DNA of 64,000 nt, taken from Ignavibacterium sp037440165. GTDB taxonomy: Bacteria > Bacteroidota > Ignavibacteria > Ignavibacteriales > Ignavibacteriaceae. The translations under genes and the position numbers were made by a program. The stretch spans positions 36,950 to 100,949 of the forward strand of contig NZ_JBBIUQ010000009.1 of the NCBI RefSeq assembly GCF_037440165.1, read 5' to 3'. The notes below the pieces were generated by a model. The model searched no databases. It was not told the origin of the DNA and saw only the letters and a program-made list of their open reading frames with translations. Within the stretch, counting starts at the first letter, position 1. Each line of letters begins with the position of its first letter. This document shows, in pieces, positions 52,951 through 60,737 of the stretch.

Positions 52951-54729
52951 ATGAATCACATCAGCATTAGAGATATTATTGATTCTAAATTTCCCACTCT
53001 TTTCAGTGGCGATCCTGCTTTTATCAAAAACATCATATTCTCATTTCTGCATAGACTTTTATTCATTCCAAGAATCAACAGTTTTTTAGAACGAAACGGA
53101 GATAAAACCGGAATTGAATTCATTGAGGAATTATTTGATGAACTTGATATATCTTACAAATTATCAAACAAAGACAGAGAGAAAATTCCCAGCGAAGGAA
53201 AAATAATTATAGTAGCAAATCACCCGCTTGGTGGACTTGATGGATTAATCTTATTAAAATTAGTTTCAGAAATACGCCGTGATGTTAAAATTCTGGCTAA
53301 TGATCTTCTAATGAACATTCAAAATCTCTCTGACTCATTTATTCCTTTTGATTTGTATTCAAAGAAAGACTTAAAGAAAAATTATATTCAAATTTCTGAT
53401 GCGTTGAAGAAAGAATTCGCACTAATAATTTTTCCTGCAGGAGAAGTCGCTCGTTTTACAATAAAAGGTATAAAAGACAGAAAATGGAATAAAGGTGCAG
53501 TTTACTTTGCTGAAAAGTTACAATCACCTGTCCTGCCTGTCTATATTAGAGGAAGAAATTCACTGTTATTTTATTTCATTTCTCTAATCAAAAAAAATTT
53601 TTCAATGTTTTTACTTCCTTACGAATTGTTTAATAAAAAGGGAAAAACATTTGAAATAAAAATAGGTCATCCAATATCACCAAAAGCTTTCAATACTAAA
53701 TATCAAAAAATTGAATTCCTCACAAAGTCATTAAAGAAACATCTTTATTTAATAGGAAAAAATAAGAAGGGATTATTTGAAACGGAAAAAAGTGTTATTC
53801 ATCCAGTGTCGACAAAATTATTAAGACATCAGCTTTTTAATAATCAATTCATTGGTAAAACAATCGATGGCAAAAAGATTTTTATTGTTGAATACCAGAA
53901 AAGCAAAGAAATAATGAATGAAATTGCACGGCTAAGGGAAATAACTTTCAGAAAAGTAGGTGAAGGTACCGGAACGAAAAAAGATTCAGATAAATTTGAC
54001 AAATTCTATAAGCACATAGTATTGTGGGATGATAATCAGTTGGAAATAGTCGGTTCTTACCGATTAGCAGATTGCAAATCAATTTTTGATCAATTTGGAT
54101 TCGAAGGTTTATACACTTCAACTCTGTTCAGATTAAATGACAATTTTATTCCTATTCTATTTAATGCAGTTGAGCTCGGGAGAAGTTTTGTTCAATCAAA
54201 ATATTGGAATTCACTTGCCTTAGATTATTTATGGCAAGGTATTGGCAAATTTCTCACATTAAATAAAGATAAAAGATATTTATTCGGTCCGGTTAGTCTG
54301 AGCAATAATTATTCTTTGGAAGCCAAAGAATTGATTGTTTACTTTTTCTCAAAATGGTTTCCACCAAAAAATAATTTTGTTACATCTCTGAATCCTTTTC
54401 AAATTTCAGAAAATTCACTTAAAAATTTGAAACAAATCTTCAATCTGAATGATTATTCAAGAGAATTGATTGTATTAAAAAATCAGCTTAATAATTATGG
54501 TTATACAATTCCTGTCTTGTATAAACAATATGCTGATTTGTGTCTGCCTGGAGGTGTTCAATTCCTGGGTTTTAATATAGATCCGAACTTTGGGAATTGT
54601 ATTGACGCTTTCATTCTTGTTGATCTTAAGTATTTAAAGTATAACAAGCGGAAAAGATATCTTTCTGAAGAATCGCATTTTGAAGTTGATGATAATATGG
54701 TTTTAATAGAAAATAATTCAATCAGTTAA
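52951..54729 (+). CDS. olsF: Bifunctional acyltransferase, OlsF-like (PlsC and OlsB domains)
   Basis: A 592-residue fusion. The N-terminal half is a PlsC-type O-acyltransferase with NHPLGGLDGLILLK (the HxxxxD motif) and FPAGEVARF. The C-terminal half, from about residue 300, is a GNAT/OlsB-type N-acyltransferase (Acetyltransf_5): AVELGRSFVQ and YLFGPVSLSNNYS. This layout is that of OlsF in Serratia and Flavobacterium, which makes phosphorus-free ornithine lipid from ornithine with two acyl steps. The longer TTG start is disfavoured by the promoter position. A metallophosphoesterase follows after 23 bases. Confidence 0.85.
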   Translation: MNHISIRDIIDSKFPTLFSGDPAFIKNIIFSFLHRLLFIPRINSFLERNGDKTGIEFIEELFDELDISYKLSNKDREKIPSEGKIIIVANHPLGGLDGLILLKLVSEIRRDVKILANDLLMNIQNLSDSFIPFDLYSKKDLKKNYIQISDALKKEFALIIFPAGEVARFTIKGIKDRKWNKGAVYFAEKLQSPVLPVYIRGRNSLLFYFISLIKKNFSMFLLPYELFNKKGKTFEIKIGHPISPKAFNTKYQKIEFLTKSLKKHLYLIGKNKKGLFETEKSVIHPVSTKLLRHQLFNNQFIGKTIDGKKIFIVEYQKSKEIMNEIARLREITFRKVGEGTGTKKDSDKFDKFYKHIVLWDDNQLEIVGSYRLADCKSIFDQFGFEGLYTSTLFRLNDNFIPILFNAVELGRSFVQSKYWNSLALDYLWQGIGKFLTLNKDKRYLFGPVSLSNNYSLEAKELIVYFFSKWFPPKNNFVTSLNPFQISENSLKNLKQIFNLNDYSRELIVLKNQLNNYGYTIPVLYKQYADLCLPGGVQFLGFNIDPNFGNCIDAFILVDLKYLKYNKRKRYLSEESHFEVDDNMVLIENNSIS

Positions 54730-54752
54730 TTAGCCAAGGATAAATTTTTTTT

Positions 54753-55694
54753 ATGAAATTAGCACACATATCTGATTTACATCTTAATACACTTTTCAAT
54801 GATTCGAATCTTTTAAGAATAAAAAGGTTAATTAAATATATCGCATCCAAATCAGTTGATCATCTGGTAATCTCGGGAGATTTAGCTGATAATGCAGATG
54901 AAAGTGATTTACTCTTATTGAAAAAGTTGCTGATTAAAGAAGGTTTTAATAATTCAGCGAAATTAACAATTGTTCCTGGTAATCATGATATTTTCGGTTG
55001 TCCACAAAAACCTACTGATATCTTTACCTTTCCAGATAGATGCAAAGAGGTTAATTACGATGAGAAACTCTCAATGTTTAATCAAATATTCAGTGATAGC
55101 TTTAAAGACACGATAACCTTTTCAAAAGAGTTTCCTTATCCGTTCATCAAGATAGTAAATGATATTCTAATAGTCGGAATAAATTCAATTACCCAATATT
55201 CAAAATATAAAAATCCATTTGCTTCAAATGGTGAAGTCAAACTTCATCAATTCAATATTTTGAATGAACTTTTACAGAAGTATAATGATAAGGATTACTT
55301 TAAGGTAGTTGTAATTCATCACCATTTTAACAAAATAAAAAACACCAAAAGATCAATAGCTGGAATTTGGCAGAACATAGAAAAACAAACAATGAAGCTT
55401 AAAAAAAAGAAAAGATTACTGAGTCTTTTCAACAAACATAATGTAGATATTGTTTTGCACGGTCATATCCATTACAATGAATTTTATGAGAGAAAAGGTA
55501 TTTCCTTTTTGAACGCTGGTGCTTCAACTGTTGGATATTCTGGTAGGTCATTGAGAGTAAATATTTTATATTTTGAACCGAATGAGATCAAATCCGAACT
55601 TCATAAGATTACTGAATCAGGTGAAATAAAAGTTGAGGAATTGTTCAGAAAGGTTTATAAATCAAATACAAAATTGTCCCCCAATTTTATTTGA
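54753..55694 (+). CDS. Metallophosphoesterase (calcineurin-like)
   Basis: A 313-residue phosphoesterase with the complete metal-binding series: HISDLHLNTLF, ISGDLADNADE, VPGNHDIF, VVIHHHF and LHGHIHYNEF. Family members cleave phosphomono- or diesters of nucleotides or phospholipid headgroups. It shares the operon of olsF, so a role in phospholipid or phosphodiester turnover under phosphate limitation is reasonable but inferred. It has no signal peptide, so it acts in the cytoplasm. Its stop is 2 bases from the convergent stop of the 75-residue gene. Confidence 0.9.
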   Translation: MKLAHISDLHLNTLFNDSNLLRIKRLIKYIASKSVDHLVISGDLADNADESDLLLLKKLLIKEGFNNSAKLTIVPGNHDIFGCPQKPTDIFTFPDRCKEVNYDEKLSMFNQIFSDSFKDTITFSKEFPYPFIKIVNDILIVGINSITQYSKYKNPFASNGEVKLHQFNILNELLQKYNDKDYFKVVVIHHHFNKIKNTKRSIAGIWQNIEKQTMKLKKKKRLLSLFNKHNVDIVLHGHIHYNEFYERKGISFLNAGASTVGYSGRSLRVNILYFEPNEIKSELHKITESGEIKVEELFRKVYKSNTKLSPNFI

Positions 55695-55696
55695 AA

Positions 55697-55924
55697 TTAA
55701 ATTTCAGATAGATGTGATTTATAAATCATCTCATACTCCATTGCAAAATCTTCTTTCAATTCAATATTCGATTTATTTGACAAAAAATTCAATATAATCA
55801 GATCAAAGCTGAACAACTCAAAAGGATTTTCCTTAACTTCTTTCCAGCTAAAAATTTCTCCTGAGATATCACTTTTATTTGGATTTTTATCCAAAGCGAT
55901 TGGAAACATTTTTCTTATTCTCAT
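55697..55924 (-). CDS. 75-residue protein of unknown function with Pho-box promoter
   Basis: A 75-residue protein (MRIRKMFPIALDKNPNKSD ... EMIYKSHLSEI), mixed-charge, without a signal peptide, membrane helix or known motif. Alone it would be a marginal open frame, but a four-repeat Pho-box promoter on the same strand ends 42 bases upstream of the ATG, at almost the same distance as in the TonB receptor gene (40 bases). There is no ribosome binding site. It converges with the metallophosphoesterase. Function unknown; regulation suggests a phosphate-starvation role. Confidence 0.5.
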   Translation of the reverse strand: MRIRKMFPIALDKNPNKSDISGEIFSWKEVKENPFELFSFDLIILNFLSNKSNIELKEDFAMEYEMIYKSHLSEI

Positions 55925-55948
55925 AATATTTAATTCTTTTTCAATGTC

Positions 55949-56005
55949 GAAAGATAAATTTGATAAGTTAACTGGATGTTAAGAATTATTTAACAAATTG
56001 TTAAG
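55949..56005 (-). promoter_or_regulatory. Predicted Pho-box promoter of the 75-residue gene
   Basis: Reading the minus strand, four 7-mers at exact 11-bp period: CTTAACA (56005-55999), GTTAAAT (55994-55988), CTTAACA (55983-55977) and GTTAACT (55972-55966). After 9 bases comes TATCTTTC (55956-55949), 5 of 6 fixed positions of TAnnTTTG. Confidence 0.6.
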
Positions 56006-56024
56006 AATTCATTCCTCATTGAAG

Positions 56025-56054
56025 AAAAAAAAAGGCGCTGCTGAGAGCAACGCC
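56025..56054 (-). terminator. Terminator of the TonB receptor/T9SS operon
   Basis: Minus strand: GGCGTTGCT pairs with AGCAGCGCC (one G-U pair) around a 3-base loop, followed by nine T residues. Confidence 0.88.
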
Positions 56055-56078
56055 CTTTGTCGAAGGAGAGAGGAGAGA

Positions 56079-57725
56079 TCACTTGAGCAAAGTCATTTTC
56101 CTTGAAAGCTTTGTGTTCCCTGCTTCTAATGTATAGATATATAAACCTGTAGTTAAGTTCTCAGCATTATAATTAATTTCATAAGTTCCGGTTTCTCTGT
56201 ATTCATTAACAAGTTCTTCTACAATCTGTCCTAAAATGTTTGTTACATAAAGTTTTACTTTCGCTGGCTGACTTACTGAGTAGATAATTTTTGTTGATGG
56301 ATTAAATGGATTTGGATAATTCTGACTTAAAGTAAAATCAGTTGGAAGAGAACTTAGCTGATTTTCTTCTACAGAAAGAACATAGTTTGTGTTTTGTGGA
56401 TCATAATTAGCCCACGGCAAATCCCATCTATTGCCGCTTGGATCAAATGCACCAACATATGTAGTTGGAGTAAAGAACCCAACTAATCGTGGATTGGTGA
56501 AAGAAGCACCCGTTGCTGCAGGTGAACCTGATGAAGGAACAAGATTAGGATTACTTAAATTGAATGGATCAGATAAACCAACTTCTGCTGGTTGAACATA
56601 TCTTCTGTTTCCGAATGCAGGAGTATCATACCAGCTTAATGCATTTAACGGACCATAGTTTGTGATGATACCATTCCCTGCTCTTAGACCAGCCCAAATT
56701 GAGTTTCTTATTTGTAATGTATCTCCCAATGCAGCATTACCAACTCCTGAACCATCAAGCAATAATCCAATTGGGAAACCCATCACAATTGAATTATAGA
56801 TTGATGTTAACGCACTTCTTCTTATATGTGCTCCTCTTCTAAAGTTTGGATTATATGCAGTGAATGAAGTATCTGGCATTGGTCCAACAACAGTAAAATT
56901 GGAAATTACGGGTAAAGTTCGTGGAGTATTAAAAGTTCCGGTTCCATCGTTATCAGTTTCAAAACCATTGCTACCGCTTATATCAGCGATGTTAGGATCA
57001 CGAACTGCAAATGCAAACTGAATATTACCTCTGAAACCAAAATCCATATCAAAATCATCATCTACGCCTCTGAAAGAGATAAGATTTTTTGCATTAGCTG
57101 TTCCACCAAACCACTCAAAGGAATCATCGCCAGAATAACTTACCTGAACATTTTCAATTATTGTTGCGTTTCCAATACCGCCAAGAGTCAGTCCATTGAT
57201 TTCATTGTCAGGTAAAAATGCAATTCCCGGAAATTCAATTCTTACATATCTAAGAATACCGCTGTTGTCATTATCATTCGGTGTAGCTCCACCACCGTAA
57301 ATTGTTCCTGTGCCACCTTCAAGCGTTGCCGTTCCACCGGGAACATTGATAGTTGCATTTCCAGCTATGATTATTCCTCCCCAATCGCCAGGTCCTCTGT
57401 TGCCGGGAAGTTCTTGTGATGTAAATACTATCGGTTCATTTGCTGTACCATCTGCAATCAATTTTGCACCTCTGTTAATTATCAAAGTGCCTTTCGAAAC
57501 TTTTTCTCCGTAGATAACAGTACCTGCCTGAATTGTTAAAATTGCCGGAGAGTTAACATTAACGAATCCACTTAATAAATATCTTTTATTCTTTGAGAGA
57601 AAAGCACTTGTGTTGATGTTACCTTCAATCACACTATCAACTGCTGCGAGTTGTGCAAAACTTTCACTAGCAATCACAATCAAAAGTAACACGGTCATTG
57701 AAAAGAACTTGTTGATTATTTTCAT
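56079..57725 (-). CDS. Secreted T9SS type A sorting-domain protein
   Basis: A 548-residue secreted protein: signal peptide (MKIINKFFSMTVLLLIVIA), a repetitive beta-strand-rich body resembling parallel beta-helix proteins (LTIQAGTVIYGE, LIINRGAKLIADGT, WGGIIIAGNATIN), then the C-terminal T9SS domain starting LSQNYPNPFNPSTKI and ending LSRKMTLLK. The type IX system anchors or releases such cargo at the cell surface. The body is a common partner of TonB-dependent receptors in this phylum, and here it follows the receptor gene by 64 bases, with its own GGAG site. Likely binds or presents the receptor's substrate, perhaps a phosphorus compound in view of the promoter. Confidence 0.8.
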   Translation of the reverse strand: MKIINKFFSMTVLLLIVIASESFAQLAAVDSVIEGNINTSAFLSKNKRYLLSGFVNVNSPAILTIQAGTVIYGEKVSKGTLIINRGAKLIADGTANEPIVFTSQELPGNRGPGDWGGIIIAGNATINVPGGTATLEGGTGTIYGGGATPNDNDNSGILRYVRIEFPGIAFLPDNEINGLTLGGIGNATIIENVQVSYSGDDSFEWFGGTANAKNLISFRGVDDDFDMDFGFRGNIQFAFAVRDPNIADISGSNGFETDNDGTGTFNTPRTLPVISNFTVVGPMPDTSFTAYNPNFRRGAHIRRSALTSIYNSIVMGFPIGLLLDGSGVGNAALGDTLQIRNSIWAGLRAGNGIITNYGPLNALSWYDTPAFGNRRYVQPAEVGLSDPFNLSNPNLVPSSGSPAATGASFTNPRLVGFFTPTTYVGAFDPSGNRWDLPWANYDPQNTNYVLSVEENQLSSLPTDFTLSQNYPNPFNPSTKIIYSVSQPAKVKLYVTNILGQIVEELVNEYRETGTYEINYNAENLTTGLYIYTLEAGNTKLSRKMTLLK

Positions 57726-57789
57726 TTTGTCTCCTTGTTTTGTTATGAAATAGTTTATTCAATGCTGTTCTCTCTCTTCTCTCTCTTCG

Positions 57790-60582
57790 TTATTGAATTT
57801 TATATGAAAGTCCCAGTGAAATTCCTGTGTTTGCAGAATTAACTCTTGACCGTTTTGAACCCTGAGTAAATACTTGTTCCTGCGATAATAAATCTCTTAC
57901 ACCAAGTTTGATTTCAAAATTTTCCAAGAATGGTTGGGAAATAGTAAAATCTAAAACATCTCTTGGCTGCTCGGTAACATCTTCTTCATATGCTGTTGCA
58001 ACCTCAATAATTCTCTCCCCTATTCTGTTATACAGAATTCCTATTGATGTACCGACGGAAGGTTCGGTAAAAAATAACCCGAAGTTAATCACATAAGGAG
58101 ATTGTCCCTGCAGTGGTCTTTCTTCTCTGGGTATAGTTGTTTCGGTTCCTTTGATATTCACTGCTGATTTTATCCAGCTGTAATTCGCATTCATAGAAAA
58201 ATTGTCAAAGTATGAACCAAGAAATCCAAGGGTAAATCTTCCTTCTAATTCAAAACCGTAAATTTTTGCTTTATCGGAATTAGCAAATGTTCTTTCTGAA
58301 CCTAATGCACTTCCGGTTACTACCACTTTCTCAATTGCATTTGTTATAGATTTATAGAATAAACTTGCTGAGAGAAGCTCACCAACGCCAGGGAAAATTT
58401 CAAAACGCAAATCGTAATTTCTTATTAAAGCTCTCTGTAAATCCGGATTACCTCTGACAGATGTTTGAGTAGCGAAATCAAAGTAAGCGAAGGAAGCCAG
58501 TTCACGCAGCTCTGGTCGGTTGACGGTCTGACTATAACCCAAGCGAAGATTTGTGATTGTGCTAATTCGGTAAACTAAATTTAACGATGGAAGAATATCA
58601 ATTTTTTTCAACTGATTACTCGCCGGTATTCTTCCACTGAGGTTAAAAGAGTTTATCTGCTGTAAAGAGTTTTCTAATCTTGCACCGCCAACAAAATTAA
58701 ATTCCTGCCCAAGTACATAAAATGGAATCTCTATCATCCCGTAAGTTGAAAAAACTTCCTGCTTAGCTGCATAGTTATTGGAGCCATTTTGGTATTCATC
58801 AATTGAAAATCCGTTTCTTCTGAAGTTCTCTGGTGCAAAAATCTCATTCAAAGGAAGATAAAGAAGATTGAAATCAGTAAAGCCGTTGCCTGATGCATTT
58901 ATAATTACACTAATTAATCTTGATGTGAAATCTCTTTTCTTTTCTTCATACAAAGCACCAAATTTATATTTCGCATATGAAGTTGGTAATGATAAATCAA
59001 TAGTTGCTCCACGGGTTTTATCAAAAAGATTTGAATAGAATCTACCACCATTTTTTAGATTAGGTTGAAATCCTAAAATAGCAGCATAAGGATCATTCGT
59101 TCCAATATCCCTTCCGTAGATTATTCTTCTGTAATCTGGTTCATTTCTATGTGATTGTGAATAAAATACTTTCCAATCTAATTTGAGATTAAGCAATTCT
59201 GGCAAATAATGTTCAGCATTCAGTTGTGTTGAAAAAATATCTCTCTCAGTAAATCTCAGAGCTGTTTGAATTTGTTCTTTACCAGCATCTGTATATTGAG
59301 CTCCGCTCAATTCGGATACTTCATCATCACTTGTACGGCTGTAAGTATTCTTAATTGATAATTTATTAAAGTCTGAAAATTTATAACTGAGATTGAACAT
59401 TCCACCCATCATTGTTGAGTAGGTTGATTGATTTCCTTTGAATTCAAATCTTGGTTCGCCGCTTGCTTCGTATTCATTTCTTTCAATAGTAGAATTCTTA
59501 AAACTATTTCTGAAAGAAAATGCTGCAATAAAGCCAAAGTTTTGACCGATCAAAGTAGTTCCATCGCCAATAGATAAAGAAAAGCTGTTATTTAATGGGG
59601 CTTTTCTGGTTTCAGGCATCCAAACATTATTAAGACCTTTTGCAAGTTCATTGATTTCGGTTCTAGTTAAACCGGCAGTTCCAAGATTTGCCGGAAATGA
59701 ACTGGGCAACGATCTTAAACCATTATCAAAACCCCAGAAATTTGCTCCCCCGCTGTATGTTGAAAAATTTTTTAATGATGTATTTGAAGTGTAAGATGAA
59801 GAATAATTGACATTTATTTTTAGTTTATCTGGGAAATCAATTGTATTAATCTGAACAGTGCCTCCTGCAAAATCGCCTGCGATATCCGGTGTGAATGATT
59901 TTACTATGATCGTATTGCTGAGAAGGTTTGTTGGCAATAAATCAAAAGCGAAAGATTTCTTTTCAGGCTCAGTACTTGTTAATGATGTATTATTCAACTG
60001 TGCATTACTGTAACGTTCACTTGTGCCTCGTACATAAATGAATTTATTATCGAGTAATGTAACACCGGGAATTCTTTTCAAAGCATCACTTGTGGAAGCA
60101 TCATTGCTGCGTTTGATTTGTTCAGCACTCAAAGCATCACTTATAGAGTTGGATTTTTTTCTTTGATTCAGAAGAGCATTTTCGAAAGAGCGATCAAGTT
60201 TATCAACAACTACTACTTCATCAACTGAAATTGCCTCTGGTACTAATGTTAATTTTAACTCAGTATCCTTATCTGAATTAACCTCAACATCTTTAACAAA
60301 CAATTTAGTGTATGAGATATAGCTTACAACAATATTGTATTTGCCAGCATTCACATTTTCAATTTTGAATCTACCTTCAAGATCAGTAGCAGCACCAATG
60401 TTAGAGTTTTCGATGAGAACATTTGCTCCAATGACTGGTTCACCTGTTTCTTTATCAAGTACAGTTCCTTTGATATTTCCTTTTTCCTGTGCAAGTAAAT
60501 GAAATGTGGTTAGAATCAGGAGCAGGAACAGACTGAGTAAAAATTTTGTGTTCATTATTAAAAAGTTGTTTTTGTTGAACAT
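57790..60582 (-). CDS. TonB-dependent outer membrane receptor
   Basis: A 930-residue receptor. A signal peptide (MNTKFLLSLFLLLILTTFHLLAQ) is followed by a carboxypeptidase-like domain (GNIKGTVLDKETGEPVIGAN) of about 90 residues, a plug domain with DALKRIPGVTLLDNKFIYVRG and DIAGDFAGGTVQI, and a beta-barrel with the TonB-dependent closing signature GISLGLSYKIQ. Substrate unknown. The ATG at 60580-60582 has AAGGAGAGAG upstream; an upstream in-frame start would sit across that site. Its Pho-box promoter suggests uptake of a phosphorus source. The exbB-exbD pair in the window could energise it. Confidence 0.9.
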   Translation of the reverse strand: MFNKNNFLIMNTKFLLSLFLLLILTTFHLLAQEKGNIKGTVLDKETGEPVIGANVLIENSNIGAATDLEGRFKIENVNAGKYNIVVSYISYTKLFVKDVEVNSDKDTELKLTLVPEAISVDEVVVVDKLDRSFENALLNQRKKSNSISDALSAEQIKRSNDASTSDALKRIPGVTLLDNKFIYVRGTSERYSNAQLNNTSLTSTEPEKKSFAFDLLPTNLLSNTIIVKSFTPDIAGDFAGGTVQINTIDFPDKLKINVNYSSSYTSNTSLKNFSTYSGGANFWGFDNGLRSLPSSFPANLGTAGLTRTEINELAKGLNNVWMPETRKAPLNNSFSLSIGDGTTLIGQNFGFIAAFSFRNSFKNSTIERNEYEASGEPRFEFKGNQSTYSTMMGGMFNLSYKFSDFNKLSIKNTYSRTSDDEVSELSGAQYTDAGKEQIQTALRFTERDIFSTQLNAEHYLPELLNLKLDWKVFYSQSHRNEPDYRRIIYGRDIGTNDPYAAILGFQPNLKNGGRFYSNLFDKTRGATIDLSLPTSYAKYKFGALYEEKKRDFTSRLISVIINASGNGFTDFNLLYLPLNEIFAPENFRRNGFSIDEYQNGSNNYAAKQEVFSTYGMIEIPFYVLGQEFNFVGGARLENSLQQINSFNLSGRIPASNQLKKIDILPSLNLVYRISTITNLRLGYSQTVNRPELRELASFAYFDFATQTSVRGNPDLQRALIRNYDLRFEIFPGVGELLSASLFYKSITNAIEKVVVTGSALGSERTFANSDKAKIYGFELEGRFTLGFLGSYFDNFSMNANYSWIKSAVNIKGTETTIPREERPLQGQSPYVINFGLFFTEPSVGTSIGILYNRIGERIIEVATAYEEDVTEQPRDVLDFTISQPFLENFEIKLGVRDLLSQEQVFTQGSKRSRVNSANTGISLGLSYKIQ

Positions 60583-60604
60583 AACTCTCTCCTTTTTTGA
60601 CACT

Positions 60605-60661
60605 CAAACATAGAATTCAAATGTTAAGGCAATGTTAAGAGAGTGTTAAGTGAGTGTTAAG
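60605..60661 (-). promoter_or_regulatory. Predicted Pho-box promoter of the TonB receptor operon
   Basis: Minus strand: four perfect CTTAACA 7-mers at exact 11-bp period (60661-60655, 60650-60644, 60639-60633 and 60628-60622), a 9-bp gap, then TATGTTTG (60612-60605), an exact match to the Bacteroidota -7 consensus TAnnTTTG. The receptor ATG is 23 bases further down. Confidence 0.75.
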
Positions 60662-60677
60662 TTTTTAAGGAATGCAA

Positions 60678-60713
60678 GAAAAACCCCTGAATGTTTATAC
60701 TACATTCAGGGGT
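60678..60713 (-). terminator. Terminator of the DUF3160 gene
   Basis: Minus strand: ACCCCTGAATG pairs with CATTCAGGGGT (11 bp) around a 9-base loop, followed by TTTTTC. It insulates the DUF3160 gene from the Pho-box promoter just beyond. Confidence 0.9.
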
Positions 60714-60737
60714 AAGGTTTAATATTAAGAGTTTTAA

